Shown in pieces: positions 57,301 to 64,000 of a stretch of DNA of 64,000 bases. The translations under genes and the position numbers were made by a program. The notes below the pieces were generated by a model. It was given only the letters and a program-made list of their open reading frames with translations, searched no databases and was not told the origin of the DNA. Location of the stretch: NCBI GenBank assembly GCA_025200525.1, contig CM045770.1:81647347-81711346 (forward strand), in the 5' to 3' direction. Source of the DNA: Camellia lanceoleosa. Lineage: Eukaryota; Streptophyta; Magnoliopsida; Ericales; Theaceae. How positions within the stretch are numbered: the first letter of the stretch is position 1; each line of letters begins with the position of its first letter.

Positions 57301-58777
57301 GCACTAAGGTGGTGTTGAGGATTTGATTTTTTACAACCCAAAAAAAAAAAAGGGTGATAAAAATGTAGTGAAAGAAGTTTGATTTTTTAATTTTTTGGTT
57401 TGTTCTCAAACACCATCTAAACATTGTAACATAAAATATAAAAAAAAAAAAAAAATCATAAACAACTTAAATTATTTTTTTCACAATACATATTTTTAAA
57501 ATTATAAAATAAACGGCCACACTTAGGCTGTGTTTGGTTGTGCTTTTGAAATATGATTCTACATGCTAGTTTCAGCTCCATGTTTGGTAAGAGTTTTGGA
57601 ATTAATTTTTCAAAACTCTGCCGAAAGCTCTGTCCATTCTGCGCGTTTGTTGTATTTTTTTTGGCCAAGGGAAGACCACCCGGTCATCCCTAGGGACTAC
57701 CACCTAGACGTCCTTAAGGACATCCGGATGTCCTCTGCTGTACAGAAATTTTTTTCTTTTTGCAATTGATTTATATAATTGGGAAAAATATTTTCTAAAA
57801 TTTTTAAAATTTTTAATGTGCTTTCAAATAATTTTGAGTTGTATGTTTAGTTATGAGTTGTAAATTTTTGTATTACATATCAAATATCACATCAACAATT
57901 TCCTACTCAAATCAAATCTCTTTTTCAAAACTATTTTCAAAACTCTTTACCAAATAAATTTTCTACACTCAAATCATAATTCTACAACACACAAACTCAA
58001 AATACAATTTATACTCTCAAATTACATTTACAAAACACAACCCGCTTTTCATGCAATGAGGAGTATTGAACCCACACCAATCTTGTTAGACAACTTGAGG
58101 TCAACCTCCTAACCAACAGATCTTGTGGCAGAGATTGGCCCAAGGGGGGGTGGGGAATTGAACCTGTGACCTTGGGGCTTAAACCCCAAGGCTTTACCAC
58201 AATGCCACAACCCTTTGGGTTAAACGCAACCTTATATTTTATTTGAACTCTTGATGCATTTAATAATTTTTTGCTTAATATGGATTTTTAATTTTTTTAT
58301 TATATTTTTAGGCGGGTAAGGACAGTTATATGGCAGAAGTATGGCGGTGACCGGAGATTTTATCTGAAGAGGCATAGATTTGCCGGTTACCAGTCAGAGA
58401 TTGTTCGTTCGGTGTTTTGTCTCTGCCCTCTAGGCTGGGCACCTTGGAGTCCGAGGTTAGTAGAGTCGGTCGTCTTGGGATGCGTGCCAGTCATCATTGC
58501 CGATAACATCCGGTTGCCCTTCCCCTCCGCCGTGAGGTGGCCGGAGATCTCTCTCACGGTGGCCGAAAACGACGTCGGAAAGTTGGGAATTATTCTGGAA
58601 CACGTGGCAGCAACCAACCTCTCCACCATTCAGAGGAACCTCGTGGACCCTACTGTACGGCGGGCCCTACTCTTCAATGATCATATGCAACATGGAGACG
58701 CCACGTGGCAGGTGCTTAATGCTCTATTCGGTAAGCTTGACAGATCCCACAGGCGATCGAGGCTTTCTGGTGAATGA
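54394..58777 (+). CDS. FRA8/IRX7-like: FRA8/IRX7-like GT47 glucuronoxylan glycosyltransferase
   Basis: Three exons (54394-55071, 55152-55402, 58312-58777) joined by GT-AG introns give 1395 nt, 464 aa. A basic N-terminus and a membrane segment (residues about 41-60, LKWVLWFSLSSTYFLTSSLI) make it a type II Golgi protein. The exostosin domain runs from about residue 111 (LKVYIYDLPSKYNTDWL) to about 410. Hallmarks are ADFFFVPIYVSCNFS, FPAIGHARSLI, SDHVFVASHDFGACFH, RDIFVFFRGKMEVHPKNISG, and the nucleotide-sugar-binding end FCLCPLGWAPWSPRLVESV with GCVPVIIAD. Length and blocks match the FRA8/IRX7/F8H subgroup, which makes the reducing-end sequence of glucuronoxylan in secondary walls. No stop or frameshift. 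FRA8 and F8H are close paralogues; which one this is cannot be fixed here. Confidence 0.93.
55072..55151 (+). other. Intron 1 of the FRA8-like gene
   Basis: 80 bp, starts GTGAGAAATA and ends TTTTGGGAAG, phase 0. The exon join gives CFHTM followed by EEIAIEDG, continuous with the family. Confidence 0.9.
55560..55985. repeat. GC-rich dispersed repeat, copy 2 (in intron 2, reversed)
   Basis: Read on the minus strand it follows the same order as copy 1 at 51650: CCCCAAATCCCCCT, AAACGACGTC, T run, GAA-rich tract, GGCGGAGGCGG, CTCTCTC tract, CTCTGCGTTTGAG. A GAGCTCGTCGCAGAGGAGGA unit is internally duplicated (55680-55760). The overlapping long frames on both strands are low-complexity and not genes. 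Confidence 0.75.
55986..56095. repeat. Direct repeat in intron 2
   Basis: TATTCTATTTAAGTTACAATC followed by GATCAC and TTATCATATTATTTTA occurs twice, offset by 53 bp. It is probably a duplicated MITE end. Confidence 0.8.
56137..56275. mobile_element. Tourist-like MITE in intron 2
   Basis: 139 bp, starts GAGGTTGTTTAAG and ends CAAACTTGGCC, flanked by TTA (56134-56136 and 56276-56278). Confidence 0.75.
56515..56667. mobile_element. Small inverted-repeat MITE in intron 2
   Basis: GAAAGTTAGTTAAAAGTTAA at the left matches, in reverse, TTAATTTTTAACTAACTTGTC at the right, around an AT-rich centre. The exact borders and TSD are not certain. Confidence 0.5.
57308..57416. mobile_element. Short MITE in intron 2
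   Basis: 109 bp with ends GGTGGTGTTGAGG and TCTCAAACACCATC, flanked by TAA (57305-57307 and 57417-57419). Confidence 0.7.
57526..58231. mobile_element. Tourist-like MITE in intron 2 carrying a SINE
   Basis: Ends GGCTGTGTTTGGTTGTGC and AAACGCAACC, flanked by TTA (57523-57525 and 58232-58234). A SINE entered close to its right end. Confidence 0.75.
58043..58221 (-). mobile_element. tRNA-derived SINE
   Basis: On the minus strand the head reads GGCATTGTGGTAAAGCC (A-box-like) and GGTCACAGGTTCAATTCC (B-box), the internal promoter of RNA polymerase III. It then continues about 110 bp into a tRNA-unrelated body. Imperfect 10-bp duplications AAACACAACC (58033-58042) and AAACGCAACC (58222-58231) flank it. 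It has no coding function. Confidence 0.8.
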
Positions 58778-59171
58778 TGACTTGACACGTATAGCATTTT
58801 CATTTGTGGTGAATAGTTGACAGCTGTGATTCCTTCTCTTGACGTGGATGCTTGTGAATGGACAATAGTGGGAGACAGCTGGAACTCATTGGACAGCTCA
58901 CCGTATCAGACAATAGAATACCTATATAGTGCAATCCAATGTGGGTCTCATAAAAGATGGAGTTTTGTGATTGTGGGGTCACGGATGAGGTGGCAAGCGA
59001 TGGTTGGACCGTGGTTCGGTTTTGGCGGGACATGAAGTGGAATGTTTGTTTCGGTGAAATAAATGGGCCAGGATATGGTAGGGTGGTCTGCATGTGTTGC
59101 GATGCGGGTCCCTTATAATCAGAGTTTGCTGTGAAGGAATACGGTTTTGGGTTACAAAATAAAAAAATTAA
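58778..59171 (+). other. 3' UTR and downstream of the FRA8-like gene
   Basis: After the TGA at 58775-58777 about 390 bp of non-repeat sequence follows. A candidate polyadenylation signal AATAAA lies at 59058-59063, which would give a 3' UTR of about 300 bp. Confidence 0.5.
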
Positions 59172-59495
59172 GCATTGTTTGATTTAACTCTCAAAGCATA
59201 ATTTTTAAATGAAAAATTCAAAATTTTGTTTCATCGGAAATTTTTTGAAATTTTTTTTGAAATTCACTTTTTTTTTCTTATATATCAATTAATCATTTTT
59301 TCTCTTTCTTCTTTCATTCTTAATCATTTTTTCTTTCTCACACATCTACTCAATTGTAACAAAATATCAAATCATTCTAAACTTTAAAATTATTTTCAAA
59401 ATATACAACTAAATAATTCAAAAAAAATTCTAAACTTTCTCTCCAATGTTTTTTTTTTTCAAAAATTTACATCAAAGCACAAACCAAACACACCC
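59172..59495. mobile_element. Tourist-like MITE
   Basis: 324 bp with ends GCATTGTTTGATTT and CAAACCAAACACACCC, flanked by TAA (59169-59171 and 59496-59498). The interior (TTTCTCACACATCTACTCAA) is the reverse of the MITE at 62905. Confidence 0.85.
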
Positions 59496-59498
59496 TAA

Positions 59499-60070
59499 AT
59501 GATTAACATACATAGATTTTTTAGGTAATTTATTGTTAATACTAACCTTTTACTTAATTGAAAAAATATATATATATATATATATATTCTTTACATAGAG
59601 GAATTCAAGTGTCTTTTTTTATAAAAAAAATTTGAATTGAGAATTCATGTTTTGTATTAAGTCTTTTATCAAGAATTAGATGTTACTTTTATTATTCTAA
59701 TTTACAATAACTTATGTTTTATTCATACATTATACTACATTCAAAGGACAATTACATTGATCAAGGAAATACATCACAATTTTAATATAATTAAATTTTA
59801 TATCACATCACATTTAATATATTTAAATAATAATTTATTAATTAAACTAATAAAAAATAATATTATCATTTTTTAAAATTAAGAAATATATATTGTCTAC
59901 ATTAATTCCCATGGTTTACCATTACAATTATATAAGAATAATGTTATATGTATTAATTAATTGGTATACCAATTATTGTATTAATGGATGATATAACATA
60001 ATTTTAGAAGTTTTAAATTTTTATAATTTGTATAATGAGTGAGTTATATAATTTTGAAATTATAATGTTA
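59499..60070. other. AT-rich intergenic segment
   Basis: Contains a TA microsatellite (59567-59587). No gene is seen. Confidence 0.6.
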
Positions 60071-60082
60071 TAATATATATTG

Positions 60083-61018
60083 ATGAGTCTGGATCGTCTG
60101 CCGTGATTTCCTATGGCGCCTTCTGCAGCGGTCCAAAATGACGTCGTTTTAGACCCCTCCCTGTTTTTTTCCCCCCTCTTTTGCTTTCTCTCTTATTTGC
60201 TGAAAACCCTTATCCTCAAAACAGAGAAGAGACTGACAGAGAGAGGCAGAGGTGAAGGCAAAGGAGGTTGAGGGCAACGAGGCGACGTCAAGGCAAGAAC
60301 CTAACTCATACACCACGGCAACGGCGATGAAGTGACAACTGGCGAAGAACAAACAACGACTTGAAGATATTCTGCTTCTTTCTATTTTATGTGTATATAT
60401 ATACATATATACATGTATATATTTCTGATTTTTTTGGGTTTTATATAATTTTTGATGATTTGTGTGATGCATTTATGAAATTTTAGGTATTTGAAGTGTT
60501 GAAATTGAAATTATACAACCAAGAAGAGAGTGCCAGAGAGAGACTTAACCATAGCCATTGAAGCAATGATATGTACTCTGTAATTTTTTGCAAGGAATGC
60601 ACTCCCAATAATGTAAGCACCACAAAACAATGAAGCAATAATGAAGAGAGTGAAGAGACAAGATTTACTCTTTGGATCCGACAGTAGAGAAACTTGCAAA
60701 GATAATAAAAAATACCTTTGTGTTTGATTTCATCTTGGGTTTGATTTCTCATGTGTTTGATTTCTTGAATTTTCTCAAAACAAAGATTTCTTGGATTTTC
60801 TAAGCTCCAAAGATGAACAAGAAGATTGAAAGATAATCAACTTCTTTAAAACACAAGAAAGCCTCTGACTCTCTCTGTTTGTCTCTTTTCTGTTTTGAGG
60901 ATTAGGGCTCTCAAAGTCTTAGCAAATGAGAGAGAGAGAAAATAAATAAATAAATAAAATCCAAAACGACGTTGTTTTGGACTGCTGCAAGAAATCCCTG
61001 CAGATGATCCGGACTCAT
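60083..61018. mobile_element. Long-inverted-repeat element (MULE-like), possibly with a captured gene fragment
   Basis: The left arm (ATGAGTCTGGATCGTCTGC ... TGACGTCGTTTTAGACC) matches the right arm in reverse (ATGAGTCCGGATCATCTGC ... CAACGTCGTTTTGG) over about 70 bp, imperfectly. The arms enclose a CT/GA-rich pair and a central minus-strand frame. No clear 9-bp duplication was found, so the class (Mutator-like) is inferred from the long arms. Confidence 0.55.
60511..60699 (-). pseudogene. Possible captured N-terminal membrane-anchor exon
   Basis: On the minus strand DPKSKSCLFTLFIIASLFCG followed by AYIIGSAFLAKNY looks like the signal-anchor start of a plant endomembrane protein. The continuation is not recognisable and the frame soon stops. 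An intron-like T-rich segment precedes it. I cannot name the donor gene. Confidence 0.35.
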
Positions 61019-61078
61019 ATTGATATGTTAATTGATATATATTAGTTAATATGTGTTGTACCATTAATTATATAGTAA

Positions 61079-61332
61079 GTGTTTGGGAAGTTGTTATTTT
61101 AGTATTTTTTTTTTTTAGTTTTTTATTATTTTAGGAGGTTAAAATTTTTGCATTTGAAAAGACAATTGGGTTTTTTTTAGTTGAATATGATGTTTGTAAG
61201 AGAAAAACTGAAATGATTATAAATTTGATGTGATATTTTATCTAAATTTAATTTTTTTTAATTTTTTAACTAATTTTATCTTTTAATGTTTTTTAGCAAC
61301 AAAATAAAAAAACACACTTTCCAAACACTCCA
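61079..61332. mobile_element. MITE
   Basis: Ends GTGTTTGGGAAGTTG and CTTTCCAAACACTCCA, with TAA on both sides (61076-61078 and 61333-61335). Confidence 0.6.
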
Positions 61333-61354
61333 TAACAATATAACAATTATTCAC

Positions 61355-61745
61355 TGTGTTTGGTTTGAGTTTTCTGGATTAAATTTTTTGAAAACTGAGT
61401 TTTTTGGTTTTCGTATTCTTTTGTTTTTAGTGAATATTTTTTAAATTTTAAATATTTTTTTTTACTTTTTTAGATGCACCTTAGTTAGATGTATCTAAAA
61501 AGTAAAAATATTTTAAAAATTAATAAATACATAAAAATACAAAAATGTCTCAATTCTTGTATTTTTTGTATTTTTGGTATTTAGTGAATTTTTAAAAGAT
61601 TTTTTTTACAATTTTTTTACTTTTTAGGTGTATTTATGTTAGGTGTGTCTAAAAAGTAAAAAAATTGTTTAAAATATTAAAAAAATTCAGTAAAAACAAA
61701 AAAACATGAAAAATAAGAAAGTAGAATTTTTTGAAAACTGTTTTC
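61355..61745. repeat. Foldback AT-rich repeat
   Basis: Two successive palindromes, each of TTTACTTTTTAGRTGYA and its complement (about 61461-61510 and 61610-61665), lie within a TGTTTGGTTTGAG / GAAAACTG-bordered segment. It is probably a MITE; its borders are uncertain. Confidence 0.5.
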
Positions 61746-61953
61746 TCAAAGGGATATTAGTGTAATTTGAGGTGCGTGGTGAAAGAATTAAAAGATAGAC
61801 AAGAGTGTAAATGATACAGCATAGGGACAGATGACAGAAGTGTCAGAGTTTTAAATGTAATAACGTGGAGATTGATGAGAGAGTGATGATCGGTGGGTCA
61901 CGGGTTCCACTTCCAGAATCAAACAAACCCACACAAAACAAATGAAATTTTTA

Positions 61954-62136
61954 GGCCAAATTTGGCATAATTAAAACAATACAAAAAAATTAAAAAATCA
62001 TTATTTTATTTAAGTCACATCATTTTATTTAAATCACATCATCTTTCTAACACATCATATCAAATCCAACTCAAACCCAATCCATATAAGTCAATAAATC
62101 AAAAAATACACTTTTTAGAACATTCCAAACCAAGGG
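61954..62136. mobile_element. Tourist-like MITE abutting another MITE
   Basis: About 183 bp from GGCCAAATTTGGCAT to ATTCCAAACCAAGGG, with TTA on the left. The interior matches the MITEs at 46784 and 51430 (AAGTCACATCATTTTATTT, AATCCAACTC). The right duplication (TTG) differs by one base and overlaps the next MITE. Confidence 0.7.
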
Positions 62137-62901
62137 TTGGTTTGGGGTGATTTAAAAAAGTGCACTTTTTGTCTTTTTAAACTAAAAAAGTTGAGAAAAA
62201 AATATGAAGGTTTGGGTTAACTTTTTAGATTTTTATAAAAAAATGTGTATTAAAAAATTGTATAAAAAGAGTGTGTAAGAGATGAATAGTGACAGGTGGG
62301 CCCCAGCCGTACAAATCGGCAGTTGTGAAGGGGGAGTTGGAAATTATTGGCTATTTTTGGTACAAAGCACTGCATGGTTTTGTTTGGTCCGTGGGGGTCA
62401 TCACGGGTCCCATTTTAATAATCTGAACCGTTCAATGTGTATAACTCGTCGAACACTATGTACCTATAAAAAATCACGTTAATCAGATATCGATAGCTAT
62501 CTGATCAGATATATTTATTTTTCAATCATTAATTATAACACCATCCATTTGTCGTACATAACTGATTTGATCATATAGTTATTGATATCCGATCAATGTG
62601 ATTTTTTGCAGACATATAGTACTCGACGAATTCTACACATCTAACAGTTTAGATTATCAAAACGGAATCCGTGATAGCCCCCACAGGCCAAACAGTGGTG
62701 TGTGTACAAACCACACTCAATCCTTTCATATATATGCACCGCCGCTGCACAGCAGCCGGCTTTGGGTCAATTCGGTGTGTACTTTGGGCAGAAAAAAATT
62801 ATTATTATTATTATTATTATTTTGGTGAATACTGATATCTTTTTGTATTTTAGAGTAATTTTTTGACTTTTTGACTGATTTAGGGTACCCCAAACCAGCC
62901 C
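62134..62901. mobile_element. Tourist-like MITE, reversed copy of the one upstream of the gene
   Basis: 768 bp with ends GGGTTGGTTTGGGG and CCCCAAACCAGCCC. It matches 53389-54161 in reverse along its whole length (for example GATCAATGTGATTTTTTGCA and ATCACGGGTCCC). The right flank is TTA; the left flank CAA does not match, so the original duplication is lost or disturbed. Confidence 0.85.
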
Positions 62902-62904
62902 TTA

Positions 62905-63222
62905 GTGTGTTTGATTTGATTTTGGTAGATAAATTTTAAAAAAAAAAAAAAATTTGAGAAAAGAGTTAGAAATTTTTTTAATTTATTTAGATGTATATTT
63001 TGAAATAGTTTTAGAGTATAGAAGTTTGGATGATTTGATATTTTATTATAGTTGAGTAGATGTGTGTGAGAGAAAAAGTGATTAAGAATGAGAGAGGAAA
63101 GAGAAAAAGAGATTGATTGATGTGTAGAAAAGAGAAAGTGATTTTAAAATTTGTTTTTTCAAAATTACTAAAAAATTTAGATTTTTTTTTTCAAAATTTG
63201 TTTCTCAAAAACAAACCAAAAG
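62905..63222. mobile_element. Tourist-like MITE
   Basis: Starts GTGTGTTTGATTTGATT right after the TTA that borders the previous MITE and ends near AAACAAACCAAAAGCG. The interior (GAGTAGATGTGTGTGAGAGA) is the reverse of the MITE at 59172. The right border is uncertain (63222-63241). Confidence 0.65.
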
Positions 63223-63470
63223 CGTGTGTATGCTATGACTCTTAGTTATAATTTTTGTAATTTTGAATTATTATTTATTATAATATCAATTATGAGTCTT
63301 TTTAATATTTGCTATGATATTATTTTAATTATAATTTAAGAATTTTTTAATTATATCTTATTTGGTATTTGGTTATTACTCATTTTTTAAAGTTACAACT
63401 CATGTATCATTGAGTTATAACATTTGTGACAATCAAATTCATAAATATCATAATTTGCGTACGGTACATA
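63223..63470. other. AT-rich segment, no gene seen
   Basis: TTATAA-rich sequence without recognisable elements. Confidence 0.5.
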
Positions 63471-64000
63471 TAGGGTGTGCACGGTGCGATTTGAATGGTT
63501 TAAGAGTAAAATTATAAACCAAACTAAGAATGAAGAATTAGCAAATATCCAAATCGCGGTTTCGATGGATTAGAGTGGTTTCAATTTGTTAGTTGATTGA
63601 AAAATATTCTTAAACAATTATCAAATATTTTTTTAATATATAATACTAATTTACCTAATATTTTTCACATATATAATACAAACTAATTTTTTATATATAT
63701 AACTACTAATTTATAATAAATTTCACATCTTAAATATCTCTCACATTTATTTTTACTTTGATATTTTATTAAAGGTTAAAAAAATTATATGTATTAACTA
63801 TAGAGAAGATGAGTGATTTCAAAGACAATTTAATCCACAATTAATGAATAAATCAGTACAAATCAATGCAATTTTAGAGAATTGAGCCTTATTTTACACC
63901 GCTCTAAATTATACCCTTTTAGCATTACCTCAAAACAAAACCTTGCTATCAAAACAAACAAACAAACAAGCCAACAAAACGCTTTTTATTTTTATTTTGT
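63471..64000. mobile_element. Left end of a hAT element, runs off the window
   Basis: TAGGGTGTGCACGGTGCGAT at 63471 is a common start of plant hAT elements, followed by GCGGTTTCGATGG-like words. GGTACATA (63463-63470) would be the 8-bp duplication. The other end is not in the window, so this is inferred from one terminus only. Confidence 0.5.

Larger units (their letters stand above)
55403..58311 (+). other. Intron 2 of the FRA8-like gene, repeat-filled
   Basis: 2909 bp, starts GTAATTACTT and ends TATTTTTAG. It splits a Lys codon (AA/G) between FYSK and RVRTVIW. Most of the intron is repeats: the GC-rich dispersed repeat, a direct repeat, four MITE-like segments and a SINE. Confidence 0.9.

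Noticed and set aside
58817..59093. Frames of 72 and 97 codons just after the FRA8-like stop
   Set aside because: They fall in the likely 3' UTR, overlap on opposite strands and show no family features.

Overview
The window is nuclear DNA from a flowering plant, most likely a woody eudicot. It is AT-rich and dense in LTR retrotransposons, CACTA, hAT and Tourist-like elements, and it carries one intact host gene with plant-type introns. That gene encodes a GT47 exostosin-family protein of the FRA8/IRX7 group (glucuronoxylan synthesis). No database search was possible. Family names rest on recognised protein motifs, terminal sequences and target-site duplications (TSDs) read from the sequence.

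Layout. Positions 1-7290 are a truncated, minus-strand Ty3/gypsy element of the Tat type; its other LTR lies off the left edge. From 7780 to 47052 there is one composite minus-strand CACTA (En/Spm) transposon with matching 3-bp TSDs (TAT). Its own DNA is about 11-12 kb: subterminal repeats, a 178-bp satellite array, a TNPA-like gene and a TNPD-like transposase gene. It has been expanded to 39 kb by nested insertions. These are a small hAT element (13457-14382, TSD TTTGAGAC), a chromovirus-like Ty3/gypsy element (14966-23347, TSD TACAT) and a 3.3-kb solo LTR (26939-41840, TSD CCTCC). The solo LTR itself holds a complete 11.6-kb Tat-type retrotransposon (27373-38976, TSD AGAAT). A second hAT element (42001-45216, TSD TCCATACC) contains a further solo LTR of the same family as the first, in opposite orientation (42698-45100, TSD TATGC). 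A Tourist-like MITE sits at 46784-46948.

The right end of the CACTA and its flank were then duplicated in tandem (46295-48206 and 48207-50526). This left an orphan CACTA terminus at 48796 and gave each copy a private MITE whose empty site is preserved in the other copy.

From 50.5 to 54.2 kb lie a hAT element with 8-bp TSDs, several MITEs, a GAA-rich dispersed repeat and an 880-bp insertion bracketed by 8-bp direct repeats. The FRA8/IRX7-like gene runs from 54394 to 58777 in three exons (464 aa). Its 2.9-kb second intron is largely built of repeats, including a MITE that carries a tRNA-derived SINE. Downstream, 59.1-64 kb holds more Tourist-like MITEs, an inverted-repeat element that may carry a captured gene fragment, and the start of another hAT element running off the right edge.

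Only the FRA8-like gene looks functional for the host. All transposon reading frames carry stops, frameshifts or insertions, so none looks autonomous. I did not find an unambiguous new biological system. The most unusual signals are the exact-period 178-bp satellite inside the CACTA, the antisense coding region and hairpin arrays in the Tat-type elements, the duplicated CACTA terminus, an unrecognised leader ORF ahead of gag in the chromovirus-like element, and inverted MITE copies around the host gene.
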